A stretch of 64,000 bases of DNA, taken from contig JAOTOL010001457.1 of the NCBI GenBank assembly GCA_034440575.1, positions 248,001 through 312,000 on the forward strand. Direction: 5' to 3'. The DNA comes from Imbricaverruca yamaguchii. Its lineage: Eukaryota > Arthropoda > Thecostraca > Neoverrucidae. The notes beneath the pieces are model-generated. The model was not told the DNA's origin. It was given only the letters and a program-made list of their open reading frames with translations, and ran no database searches. The translations under genes were made by a program, and so were the position numbers. Positions 47,017 to 58,199 of the stretch are shown here, piece after piece (positions within the stretch are counted from its first letter, which is position 1; each line of letters starts with the position of its first letter).

Positions 47017-47715
47017 TTATGTGATATACCAAGACGTCGTTTGCGTGTTTAGTTGCGGCCGTAGATTACGTATGTGTAGAGATTCGAGGACCTTCAGATC
47101 AGCGTTGTCCCTGGCTGTTGCTAGAACTTCTACTTTGAAGTTTGTGTTAGTGTCGCTGTGTTCCATGTTATAATGTTTGTCGATCATGTGTTCGCCTAAA
47201 GGTGTGTATTCTCTCCGAAGTCTGTCATCTCTCAAGTGCTCATTGTACCTATCCCTGATGCTACGCTTGGTTTCTCCGACATAAAATATTCCAAGACAGC
47301 GGTTGCACGTAATTTTATAAACTACGTTTTTCCGCGTGCATCTACCTTTGAGCCCGTTACTACAGGTGTGGCGTGTTCGTCTACCAGCAGGGCATGGCGA
47401 CAATTCCAGGGCTGAGCGGACCAGGTAAGATTTCGGTGTAGGTCCGCTTGTCCAGGCTACCCTAACATGATTTAAATGAGACGAACGGATAGCTGCATTT
47501 ACCTGTCGACATAGTTGGTCATCGACAAAAGGAAGTTTCACGTAGACGTAGTTGGGATTGCTACATGCTCGATGCCGACGTTGCCCACTTATCCTGCTCC
47601 TGTTGTGAGGGTGGACAGCACGAGCGGCGGAGTGTACCCGATGTGCTGGGTATCCGTTTTCCAGGAAAAGAGTTGTCATCCTCGCAAGGCTCCGCTCGCA
47701 CGAAATAGTATCCAA
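47017..47715 (-). pseudogene. PLE GIY-YIG endonuclease domain
   Basis: In this 232-codon frame, residues 118-140 hold the Cys pattern CSNGLKGRC...ITCNRC. Residues 131-162 hold the nuclease: VVYKITC for the GIY part, FYVGETKRSIRDRYNEHL for the YIG part with its Arg, and the metal-binding Glu in LESLHIRNLRPQLN (about 211). The frame itself is intact from residue 20 onward; its link to the reverse transcriptase is broken by the duplicated block. Confidence 0.9.
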
Positions 47716-47719
47716 GACT

Positions 47720-48297
47720 CGTGCTGACTCGTGCTGCTCTCCTCGTGCTGCTCTCGAGACTCGAGACTCGTGCTGCTCTCCTCATTTGGGATGTTAAAAC
47801 GGCCTTTTTAGTGGCCATCGGGTGAGCCGAATCATAGTGCAAGATGATGGGGGCTGGTTTAAAGTACAGTTCGGTGGTGTAGCTACCATCAGCCTGAACT
47901 ACAAACAACGTATTAAGGAAAGGAATCGAAGTGGTATGAGCAGTGTGTTCTAAGGTGAACTTGATGCTGGAGTGTTGTTGGTTAATATCTGCAAAGAAGT
48001 CGAGCAAAATAGCAAAAGAAGAGAGGCCAAGCCATGTGTCCAAACACCAAAAATATCGTCTATATACCTCATGTAGAGAGCTGGCTTCAAATCATACGAC
48101 GCTAGGAAGCTCGACTCAAGGCGGTGCATAAAAGCAATCGCTAAAGGAGGTGCACATCGGTTACCCATAGCCACTCCTTTCGTTGGCTTGTACGTGGAGT
48201 TACCGAAACGTATGAGGTTATTGCTGAATATATGTGTTAGTAATTTCACGCAGTCCTGCACCCCAATCCCGAAGAGACAGATATCACCCAGCTTCAC
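47720..48297 (-). pseudogene. PLE reverse transcriptase
   Basis: Shows KPTKGVAMGNRCAPPLA, YMRYIDDIFGVW (catalytic YIDD), then after a frameshift near 48000 IKFTLEHTAHTTSIPFLNTL, LYFKPAPIILHYDSAHPM. This is the palm-thumb order of Penelope-like reverse transcriptases. Upstream fingers are absent. Confidence 0.88.
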
Positions 48298-48329
48298 ATG
48301 TGCGGATATCTACTTTGGCGATTTTTCAA

Positions 48330-48925
48330 TGCGTCGTATAATGTCGCTTGATTGAATGTATGTGACCATGGGTTGCACTCGAAATATAATAAGCTTAATC
48401 AAACTTCCGAACCAGTGTAATAACTGTCATTCTAATTCAAAAGTGTATATTGTGTTTAATTAATGTCCCTTGATTTAGCTGTATTTACCCTAATTAACCG
48501 ATACCCTCGTACCGCTCCACTAGCCCGACCTGACGCTCTGCTGCTGCGTGTGCCCGGCGGTTATCGGAGACCACAGCACACACTTCGCTCTTTGGCAACA
48601 GATCTGAATACATGCATTGCACTTCTTTACACTTGGGAGCAGCTAAATTCCTCTTCTCCTCCTCTCTGGGACTTCACGCTCATTTACTGCCTGCCCAATG
48701 ACTAGATCACCAAAGGCAGGAAGCAACACCTTCCGAGTACGTTACTGATGCTCATATATGTCTCCGCCTGCTTCCCGCACGGTGGATGCAACTAATCGCA
48801 AACTACGCACTATATAAGCCGACTAAACGAGGCAATGGCACAAACTAAACAACCACGAGCACAAAAATCGGCAGCAATTTGTTGTGGCCCCTGGGACACA
48901 GGAAAGCTTACCAGTTTCCAGTCAC
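48330..48925. other. Intron 1, no recognised element
   Basis: AT-rich then mixed DNA. No gene or repeat family identified. Confidence 0.35.
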
Positions 48926-48929
48926 ATTC

Positions 48930-49366
48930 CACGTATCCGGACTGAGTCCTCCAGGACAGACAGCGGGGGCAAGTCTCCGTCTCTTACCACATACCTGCAC
49001 TGGGTCCTCCAGGACAGACAGCGGGGGACGTCTCCGTCTTACCTATACTGAGTCCTCCAGAACAGACAGTGGGCAAGTCTCCGTCTCTTACCACATACCT
49101 ACACTGAGTCCTCCAAGACAGACAGCAGAGGAAAATATCCGTCTCTTACCACGTACCTGCACTGGGTCCTCCAGAACAGATAGCAGGGGAACATCTCCGT
49201 CTCTTACCACATACCTACACTGTGTCCCCCAGGACAGACACAGAGGAAAATTTCTTTTTTTCCGTACGGCGGGCCCCAGACAAGAGGAAACCCTCTCTCC
49301 CCACCCCATGCCCGTATCCGTCTCTTATCACGTATCGGTATCAAATATCGGTATCTTGTCACATAC
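48930..49366 (-). repeat. 57-bp array carrying copies of the exon 1 end and donor
   Basis: Five to six units immediately downstream (gene sense) of exon 1. Each contains a copy of the exon's last bases (TCTGTCCTGGAGGACCCAGT, GCAG), a GTAnGT-type donor, and then GGTAAGAGACGGAGA-like intron sequence. Donor copies at about 48994, 49037, 49096, 49156 and 49214 read GTATGT, GTAAGA, GTATGT, GTACGT and GTATGT. The unit at 48990 is identical to the real exon end over 24 bases. Confidence 0.94.
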
Positions 49367-49456
49367 CTGCACTGGGTCCTCCAGGACAGAGGAGCAGATG
49401 GGGCAGATGAGCTCCTCATCGACGGCGCCCTGGAAGCGGTTGGTGTCGATTCCCAT
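49367..49456 (-). CDS. RNF41 exon 1: start codon and first RING half
   Basis: Exactly 30 codons: MGIDTNRFQGAVDEELICPI then CSSVLEDPVQ, ending at CAG with donor GTATGT. Human starts MGYDVTRFQGDVDEDLICPI, so the start codon is secure. Cys18 and Cys21 are the first RING ligands. Upstream, TTTTCCATGTCACAG just before the ATG could be an acceptor from a non-coding 5' exon, but no such exon was identified. Confidence 0.97.
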
Positions 49457-49499
49457 GCCTCCGACACGGCTGTGACATGGAAAAGTTCAGTTTGAAACG

Positions 49500-50650
49500 G
49501 AGGTGACAAGTATGTCGATTATGTCGACAATTATGTCGTTCACGATCTGTTTCAGCCGGCTTAAGTTGAAGTTGGTGTGATGCGCCACCTGATGCACCCG
49601 TAAGCCAAAATAATCGAGCAATCAATCACCTTCCTGTTACACTAAGTTTTCCACCGACGAGTTTGCGGTTTTTGGCAAAAGTTTCCGCACGTTGGACTAC
49701 CTCCGCCTGCGGTGTCGCAGCGTTCGCACTACATTCCATAACATGTAGGCTATATGGAACATATATAGTACAATTAATATATTTTATGAAATCCAGAATC
49801 GGAAAGGGGCTGCCATGTTAAATTGTACCAATACGGCTAAAAATAAAAGGTGACGTTTCATCGTGATCAAAGAATGTATAACCGTGCTGCATCGAACCTG
49901 AAGTTGTCAAAAATCGTGAACTTACCTTGAATTTAATTTCTACTCTGCACTTAAAGTGCTTAGCTCTGGTTTATACCCACCGACATGTATCACAGACTTC
50001 CTTCTCCGTTTTGAGTTCACTGTTGTCATTTTCGTCCATATCCATTACGAATTTGGGTTGGTAGAACACGTCCAGTCAGTTGCGCCAGAATCCTGCGCTG
50101 ATGGCGCTACATACTGACGTGAGCACCACGTGAATACTATCAAAGCTCATTTCAGCATTCATGATTTTTTGTCTGTCATACTCAAACTGCCATGTCAATA
50201 TCCATATGAGTAATTATCAACTTGTTATCAAGTTTATAAGCCATATTTCAGCCTTCCTTCCATCTCTCCCAACTTCTTCCACTCTCAAATGATCAGTATC
50301 TTGAAATACATTTTGTGTAGGGTAGAGATGGGAGAGAGTGATGTCAAAAAGGCCAAGCAATACCAAAAGTATGTTCAAACGTATATGGGTAATGTCTATT
50401 GAGTGAGCTTAAATTATCTTTGTTCATCGTTTGATGATAGTGAAAATAAAGTGATACAATGTTGGTGAAATAGCGTGGAATGCACAACCTTCTGAACATT
50501 TAAGAAGCATCTTTAATCTTTAAAAACAGCATAGATAATCATTATAAGAATAGAGGGCTTGATTTTCAGTATTACAGGGAGGCCTGATTGACAGATTTGG
50601 TGGGCAACTGGTATCCCAACAATATATCCCAGCCTATCTAGCACCATTCA
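49500..50650. other. Upstream of RNF41, promoter not resolved
   Basis: If transcription starts close to exon 1, the promoter should be here. I see no clear TATA box, CpG-rich core or initiator that I would defend. Composition becomes AT-rich and CpG-poor beyond about 50.1 kb. Confidence 0.3.
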
Positions 50651-50654
50651 CCTG

Positions 50655-51440
50655 ATATCGCTTAATACCCTCCTCAACAATTCCAAACTCTTCCAATGAT
50701 GCCCCATTGTGCTACCATAGCCAATCTAGCATCAGCATCACATCCTGAAGGAAGGTGCTGAATCCACTACTAGGTACACTACATAGTATAACATAATACT
50801 AGCAGCATAAAATACCATATATAGCTGGTACAATACTCAATTTACTAACATCAAACAAGTAAGGGCCCAAGTTTCAACAATAGCAAAGGGACCAGCACCC
50901 ACCACACTTTCGACCTTACCTATCCAGCCCTATTCACTTAATCGCATGCAACAAATGTGACCTGAGTGCCCTACCAATAATGTTTTAACTCCATTCATCC
51001 CTGCCCTTAGGGGCCTGTATGGTGCAGACCCACTCAGCATAGATATCACACCATCCACCACCCCTTATAAATCAAAAACAAGATTTTGCAACCTACAATA
51101 GTTGTCCACTCTATTTTTAAATGCATTCAATGAGAGACTCCACACATCAGCAGGCAGGCTATTCCACTGATCAACAATCCTTTGACTGAAGACCTGTTCT
51201 CCCTTAACTGTCCTACACCTTGATTTGTCTAACCTGAATTGATGACCCCAATGTGGTAGTCTAAATACAAGGGCATTATTCAGATTGACTTGATCTAACC
51301 CTTTAATAATTTTATACATTTAAATCATCCCTTAATCTCCTATACTTGAGTGAGTGCATATGTAATGCAAGACATTTTTCCCTATATTCTAAGTTACCTA
51401 GTCCCCTGGTGGCTTTGTGCTGCATTCCTTCTAGCATATA
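50655..51440 (-). mobile_element. CR1 3' fragment, second copy
   Basis: The C-terminal reverse transcriptase tail (GLDQVNLNNALVFRL, GHQFRLDKSRCRTVKG, RIVDQWNSLPADV, LNAFKNRVDNY) and 3' UTR are homologous to the CR1 at 6331-9955, including CCACTACTAGGTACAC and AGTATAACATAATACTAGCA. It is strongly 5'-truncated. The octamer tail is not preserved. Confidence 0.88.
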
Positions 51441-51914
51441 ATTTACCATACCCTATCACAAATGGTAAGATATGGTAAATGTGTCTAGCAGCATTTATCT
51501 GTTAAGCTGGTACTGTTTTGCTGGGAAGAGAGGGAATGACATGCATCTACATTGACTAAAATATGTTTTGGAGGTTTCTCAATATGATTTGAATAAATTT
51601 GATATTCTATTCTTCATGAAATCACTAATGTATTGAGATACAAGAACATCAACCGAAACTGCATATATCTTGAAAAGCTATTCACTATTAAATGAATATC
51701 ACATTTATTAATGAAACATTAAAACACACCAGAACGACATATTCTTGACCATAATTTGGATTTTTTCTTCATAAATTTGGCATTTCACATATCTTCAACC
51801 TTCTCCCAAGGCTAGCTTTTGTTTGGTAGATATGAAACTATTAAGATTTCATGTTCATTCTTTCATTTTGAACCATGGATAAGTTGCCATTAACAAAAGG
51901 TTAAATAAAGGGAA

Positions 51915-52790
51915 GCTGGAAAGGACCCTATATGGTATGTTTTAACCTGTCCCATCTAGGAGGGTCTTCAACTGCTCTCCTCCCCCCCCCCTCCCCACAG
52001 GTTTGTCGCAGAAATTGGATGAATGGCATGTGGCAGCATGCCCAAATCTGGCATACCTTTTCCCATGTCAATTTGGCATGCTGTTTCAATATTTTGAAGT
52101 CAGGTCATCTAGGGTCAACAAGTTAGTCAAGGTCAATGTGAGATCACCTCCAAAAAGTTCAACCAGTTTTCACCCTTTAATGGATGCAGATATTTGAATG
52201 AAACTTTCAGCATTTGCTTATCGTTAGGGATGTAACAAAATGTATAAGTTAATTTTTTTTCGTTTTTGACTACATACAAATGTTGTGTATTTGACAAATT
52301 GCAGTTCAAATAGAGGATTCTGGCTAAAGTAAGTTTTTTTTATTAGGTTAAGTCGACTTCCAACAACGTTTCTCAGTCTTCTCTACCCACTGGAAAAGGA
52401 AAATTTAAAGAAAACTAGAAAACTGAAAACTTTGAAATTTCACACAAAAAAATTGGCCGGCCTACAAATTAATGCCCTGGTCAATTTCGCTGTCCTTTTC
52501 TCATTCCAAATAAATTTTCTTTTTCATATATCCCTAAAATGAACTCCCCAGAGCCAAAAACATAATGCAAGTCCTGAAAAGTTGTGAAAACCTAACCCCT
52601 CTGGTGACATCACCTTTGGGGGGAAATTGTTTCGGGGGTGGACCAGGACCCTACTTATCGAGCACTTCCCAATGCCACCTCTTTTGTTTTCATGCGATGC
52701 TTAGTTTGGATTTTAGAGGGGGTTACTAACCACCCCCAGAGACAGGGTGTGAGGATTTGACTGGAAAGATGGCATGGGTTAAAATAGCAT
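51915..52790 (+). mobile_element. Copy B of an unclassified ~870-bp dispersed repeat
   Basis: Shares an ordered series of boxes with 57320-58190 in inverted orientation: GGGTCTTCAAC, TGGCATACCTTTTCCCAT, GTCAAGGTCA, TTAATGGATGCAGATATTT, GCTTATCGTTAGGGATG, CAACAACGTTTCTC, CCAGAGCCAAAAACATAATG, TGGGGGGAAATTGTTT, GATTTGACTGGAAAGATGGC. No protein is encoded. Many CG positions of the other copy are TG or CA here. Confidence 0.85.
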
Positions 52791-52794
52791 GCAA

Positions 52795-53698
52795 CATCAG
52801 TGATGAGACCATCTGGTCATCATGTCCCCTTGGGTTTGGTATGCATGGCATTGCTTTATTGGTGTGCACTGGTGCATATACACATGGTGCTAGTATTCAC
52901 CATCAAGGGTTCTGCCACACTGCTATATGGGTAATATTTACCAGGTTGGCTAATAAAAAGGTACCTGGTATATGCACTGTCCTGAAATTTCAAAAGTTTA
53001 GTGGAGACACACCACTACAAACAATTATTTTTGACACCACTCTTTCCTTTTGACATGAACTGCCTTTTTTGTTACATGTTTTTAGTAGGGTTTGCATATC
53101 TAAAAGCATAAGTGGCTTTTGGCAGTTGCCATTCTGACTGACAAAGGCAGCTGATATACTAATGGCATCATCGCCATGAAGAAATAACCAACAAAGGTCA
53201 TAGAAAGTAACTCTCTAAGAGGGATTTTCCATATACAGTAAGCATGCATATATTTCCAACAACTGAGCTACCAAATTACCACATTTTAAACTACTAAACA
53301 TACCTTAAACCATAGTATCTCATTAAACATATCTTGTTTCCTTCTTTACATGTGGGCCAAATATGACATGGTTAGGAAAACTTACAATAATGCTGCAATC
53401 TTTTCAGATTCTTGGTACATCTGAAGCTTGATTCAGGCTATGAAGGCCAGTCCTTCATAAAGGCCTGAGCACAAACTCTCTGCTGAACAGATTTTTGTCC
53501 AGTTGCTCCTTTCATGGGAAAAGGGAAGTTCTTCCAGATGAAAAAGCACAGCTTCAGTATCATTACTGAACCCCATTGCTCAACAATTTTTTTGTGTTAT
53601 TAAAGGTGCCTCTATGAGGAAATGTGTCCCTCTCCATGACAAATCATGGATCTGATCTGTTCTGTAAAGATGATGATGAATTGATGTTTAGTGGCATG
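52795..53698. other. CpG-poor non-coding DNA
   Basis: No gene or repeat recognised. Between 53041 and 53700 I count a single CG dinucleotide. Confidence 0.5.
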
Positions 53699-53700
53699 CC

Positions 53701-53858
53701 GGTTGGTTATTAGTTTTAAGACTCATCGACCATTGAGTCATATAGTGACACCAATCTCTCATGTTGATTGATTGCAGGCAAAGAGTAGACAGGTGAAACT
53801 TGAAACCACAACCTTTTGATTGTGAGATGAGTAACTTACTCCTAGACTACTTGTCCCA
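53701..53858 (-). mobile_element. tRNA-derived SINE, CpG-decayed copy
   Basis: Same family as 26021 and 29963. Plus strand GGTTGGTTATTAGTTTTAAG, CATCGACCATTGAGTCATAT, ... TAGACTACTTGTCCC. Nearly every CG of the other copies has become TG or CA, and the B box is damaged. No clear target duplication. Confidence 0.85.
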
Positions 53859-54049
53859 GAGTTAGGGACATGTCAATAACAAATGTAAGCACTAGGTACC
53901 TAGACAGGTATATAGGGTAAGAGGAGGGAGTTCCAAACACTAAGACATCATGCAACAAATAGCTCTACTGCTGCTTCTGTATGGCCAAACCAGTAATTGT
54001 ACTGTGGTTATTGAACACAAAAATCAGCAAGCTAACTATTTTCAAACAT

Positions 54050-54133
54050 TGAGTGAGACGAAATGTACGAACCTCAACATACCAGGAGGTATGAGATTAC
54101 TCAACATCAAAAGTAGTGTTAGGGATTATGCTA
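54050..54133. repeat. Dispersed repeat shared with 46622-46705
   Basis: GAGACGAAATGTACGAACCT, ATACCAGGAGGTATGAG and GTTAGGGATTATGCTATACC match the copy beside the Penelope-like element. Confidence 0.65.
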
Positions 54134-54221
54134 TACCAAGGTCTAAAACCCAGGAGCACCTAAGAGCCATTCTTCATTGTATTTTCAAACAGTTCTTTTC
54201 ATGAAAATCCTCTAACCACTT

Positions 54222-54386
54222 GGTTGGTTAGTTATTTGGTTTTACAACACTTTGGCAGTTGAGTCATTTAGCATCTGCACTCTTGCATGCTAATTGGCAG
54301 TGGGAGAAGAGTATTGACAGCCAAGACTCAAACTGACAATCTTTTGCTTGTGAAACATGCAACTTACCTGAAGACTACTCATCCCC
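54222..54386 (-). mobile_element. tRNA-derived SINE, decayed copy
   Basis: Plus strand GGTTGGTTAGTTATTTGGTT, TTGGCAGTTGAGTCATTTAG, ... AAGACTACTCATCCCC. Same family as 29963, strongly diverged and CpG-free in its core. Confidence 0.75.
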
Positions 54387-54389
54387 TCC

Positions 54390-55625
54390 TCAACAACTTG
54401 CAAAGAGCAACATAAAAGCAGATAATTATTTCATAATGATGTGCCATATTCCAGACACAAAAATGTGCCTGTGCAGAATTACATCACTATAGTTCCCTGT
54501 TGTGGTACAGGCTATTAGTAGCTGCTAAAAAAATACTGGTGTAGGTACTGACCCCAAAAAATAGCACAGGCCACTTCCTTATTGTTTTCTTAAGCCAGCT
54601 GCTCTTGTAAACCTAAAATTATTACCAAAGACTTTGCTAGCTCTGTACACAAAGAAACTGTATAGTATGAAATCTGACATTCATATTTCAGTAGAGAAAG
54701 GTACATTGTTTATGAATACCATCTTTTTCTTATTTACACACTGAACATGACACAGAAGACATCCAAAGGTAGGTGTTCTGGGAACTTAACATGTTCAGAT
54801 ACCCTAAATTTCCGAGGTAGGTTCCTACCTACCAAGGTAGGTACCTTTCTACCTGCCTACATGCAAGGGATGGTAGGTAGATAATTTTGATGATTGGGAA
54901 AATTTGCTAAAAAACGATTCCGCTTCAGGGAAAATTATCTGGATCACATGAATAGCCACACCTGATGCCCGCATACCCTAGGTAATAATTCCATATAACA
55001 TTATTCTTGCGCGATGAAATGGAAATTGAAGCGCCAGATTTCAATCTCGTGAAAATTGATTCTTACGAAAATATCTACAAAACTGATTCAAGTGCACGAT
55101 AGGTTAGAACCAAAAAATTATCTTTCGAAATAAGCTATGTATCCCCGTTGACTTTAGCTCGACAGGGCCGTACCTTGAAAATGAAGTAAATGGCGATAAA
55201 TACGTGTTAGAGACACAACTGTGGCCACTGTCTGAAAGGTAAATGTAACGTACGCGGTGAGTTCGCCGCATGCTTGTCTGCTTTAGTGATGCCATACAGG
55301 GGAATTGTATAATTGAAAAAATATAAAGTATCATTAGTTATTGACTTATGGTTGTGTCAGAGCAGTCACCTTTCGATACGGGAAGGGTGAAGAAACGAGA
55401 TGATCTTATGTTATTTCCCTTCATGAAATATTATTTCCCAACTCCCAAGTCATTTTCATCATCGTTTTCGGGATTCATACGAGGCAAGGGCCTGTTTAAC
55501 CAGATCGCATCAAGCTCGAACTGGAGATGCGCAAAGTAATTCAAAGCACAATACACTAGCACAACTCAGGATGGATAATCAAATTGCTGTTAGAATCAGA
55601 ATGCATCTATTCTGGTCTTGAACTG
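54390..55625. other. Non-coding, AT-rich
   Basis: No gene recognised. A small inverted cluster of GGTAGGT/ACCTACC occurs at 54815-54865. Confidence 0.4.
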
Positions 55626-55628
55626 GTA

Positions 55629-56400
55629 TTAGAATATACTACTTGTTCTGGGAGAGAGTTCCAGTCGCTGACTGCTCGAGCACTCAGATGGTTTCGTCTC
55701 ACTTGTAAATGCAGCAGATTTCGCCACCTTCAAGGAGTGGCCTCTGGTGGACAAGTGTGGTGACAACCGAACCATGTCTTCTTGGCGTAAGCCGATAAGA
55801 CCATGAAACAGTTGGTACATGAAGATCATGTCGCCGTGACGGCTCCTGTATTGCGGTGAATGTGGTCACAACATTTGTAGGCGATCTTTATAAGGAAGGT
55901 GTCTGACTTCCGTCACTAGCTTGATTGCTCGGCGCTGTACTCGCTCAACCATGTTCTGATCTGCCTTAAGTAAAGGTACCCCAAACCGCATTGCCGTATT
56001 CTAGGTGTGGTCTGAACAGAGATTTGTAAAGGCGGCGAAGCATCTGAGCATCAATTTGTGTAAAGGACCTCTTAATAAGCCCGATAACTCTGTTGGCCTT
56101 TGAGACTGCTGAACCAGCTTGCGTTCGGAACTTCAGATATTGATCACTTAGGATGACCAAATCCTTTTCCTCTGTGACTTGATGTAGCTGGGTGTTCTGC
56201 AGGCTATATGAATGCCGTCTGGTTTTGCTTCCAAGGTGACTGATTTTGCACTTGGATGCGTTGAAGGGCATAAACCATTTTTCAGACCACTATCATAATG
56301 CATCAAGGTCTGACTGCATTTGATCCAGGCCTTACATATTGCGAACGTTGCAACAGACCTTTGTGTCATCTGCAAACAGCTTCAGGCCACAATTCACACA
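55629..56400 (-). mobile_element. LINE 3' fragment starting at the FADD box
   Basis: Begins GLKLFADDTKVCCNV (catalytic FADD), continues FMPFNASKCKISHLGSKTR, LHQVTEEKDLVILSD, AVSKANRVIGLIKRSF, LYKSLFRPHLEYGNAVW and, after a frameshift, QLFHGLIGLRQEDMVRLSPH and GHSLKVAKSAA. It is a CR1/L2-like thumb and tail with no upstream palm. It begins close to where the fragment at 62130 ends. Confidence 0.85.
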
Positions 56401-56401
56401 T

Positions 56402-57315
56402 TTACCCCGTTTACATGAGCATAAAATAACGGAACGGTTCCGTCATTTTCATTTTCACGCAATAGTTGGCTCATGTAGCCAGGCACTTCGTGCTGCCAAA
56501 CTAACGGAAGTTTTCTCGTAAAATCACTTTTAGGAAGTTGGAAGTTTCAAAGTAACGCAATCTTCGGGGTCATTTTCATTACTAACATGAGGTTGTTTAC
56601 AACTAAAAGCTAATTAATGACTGCAACGCCAGTAAATATATTAGGTACTTACAGTTAAACATGTTTCAGGCTATTATATAATAAATATAACTCAAAATAT
56701 ATCACATATCCAACTTCCATACTTCTGAGCTGCACTATCGGTTCTGGCGCCGCTGTCAAGTCGGCTAATGCCAGTCAGTATCAGGAGGGGAACGCGTGTT
56801 AGGACAGTTTGATCCAGGTATCGGCTGCATTTGGCCTAAGTACGAGCCATGCCCAAACAGTGGGATGATACCGAAGTTGCAGTTATGCTGGGAGTGCTGC
56901 TGGATCTGCAGATGTACGCTGCCATTGACGGCATATATACCACTTACTGAACACGCAGTAGACATCCTTCGAGTAGTATCGACATCCTGCTCCTTGATGC
57001 ATGCTTATGAGGCATTCATGTCGCCTCTAACTGTCAAAAACTGTAATATAAAATCCCTCCTTTCTAACAGTATCTCGATTGTAACACGCGCATGATCTCG
57101 ATAAGGAATCGTGACACAAACATTTCGCATGCGCAAAACATTTAGCAATATAATTTCAGGCAGATAGGTTACCTGTAATTTGATATGGCATACAATGCAA
57201 GTGTATAGCATAGTTATTATTCTTCATTTGTCGAATCTATTCTTAAGTTAAGAATCTCAAAACAAATGATAAGGGTGCAGTCATAAGTGCCAACACCACT
57301 GGCTCAAATTTGAGT
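56402..57315. other. No recognised gene; small inverted repeat
   Basis: TACATGAGC (56413-56421) and GCTCATGTA (56470-56478) form a short inverted pair near the left side. No coding region supported. Confidence 0.35.
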
Positions 57316-57319
57316 ATGA

Positions 57320-58190
57320 AAAGCATCAGACAGTTTGACCGCGCCATCCTTCCGGTCAGATCCCCACACCCCGTCTCGGGAGGGGTGTGGGGATCTGGAG
57401 ACCAACACACTGGTTAGTACCCCCCCCCCCATAAAATCCACTCAGCATCGCACGGAAACGAAAGAGGTGTTATCCGAAAGCGCTCGACGAGTAGGGTCCG
57501 GGTCCACCTCCAAAACAATTTCCCCCCACAGGTGACGTCACCAGGGGGCAAGACTTTCACGACTTCTCACGGCTTACATTATGTTTTTGGCTCTGGGGAG
57601 CTCATTTTGTGGGATATATGAAAAAATTATTGGCAATAGAAAAGGACAGCGAAATCGACCAGTGCTTTACTTTTTTGCCCCCCCAAATTTTTTTTCAATG
57701 TCAAAATCTGAGTTTTCACGTTTTCTTTCATTTTCATTTCCCAATGGGTAGAGCAGACCGAGAAACGTTGTTGAAAGCAAATTTGCCCTAATATAAAATG
57801 CTTACTTTAGGCAAAACCCTCTATTGGAACCGTAATTTGGCAAATACTCAAAATTTATGTAGCCAAAAACGAAAAAAAGAAGAACAAATTTCACTCGTAC
57901 GTTTTGTTGCATCCCTAAAGATAAGCAAACGATGAAAGTTTCATTAAAATATCTGCATCCATTAAAGCGTGACGACTGGTTGAAATTGTTTGGAGGTGAC
58001 CTCAGTTGACCTTGACTAACTCGTTGACCCTATGTTAACCGACTTAAAATTTTTGAAACAACGTGCAAAATTGATATGGGAAAAGGTATGCCAAATTCGG
58101 GCGCGCTGCCGCGCGCCGTTCGTCCGCTATCCGTGAAGTACCTGAGGGGGGTTGAAGACCCCTGAGACGATACGGGGTAAGTGACACTAA
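57320..58190 (-). mobile_element. Copy C of the unclassified ~870-bp dispersed repeat
   Basis: Inverted relative to copy B. It keeps many CG dinucleotides lost in copy B (GACGTCACC versus GACATCACC, GAGCGCTTTCGG versus GAGCACTTCCCA). Its left flank contains an extra near-palindrome, CCCCACACCCCGTCTCGGGA with GGGGTGTGGGGATCTG. No open frame spans it. Confidence 0.85.
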
Positions 58191-58199
58191 TTCAATGGT

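Larger units (their letters stand above)
46690..48320 (-). mobile_element. Penelope-like element, 5'-truncated
   Basis: Reverse transcriptase and a C-terminal GIY-YIG endonuclease on the minus strand, in three frames, followed by a 3' region to about 46690. A GIY-YIG nuclease fused after the reverse transcriptase is the defining trait of endonuclease-bearing Penelope-like elements. The N-terminal part is missing. A short duplicated block (CTCGTGCTGCTCTCGAGACT repeats, 47720-47785) expanded inside the coding region. Minus-sense GATGGCCCCTGGCCGAAACG near 46715 resembles part of the hammerhead ribozyme core that many of these elements carry. Confidence 0.88.
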
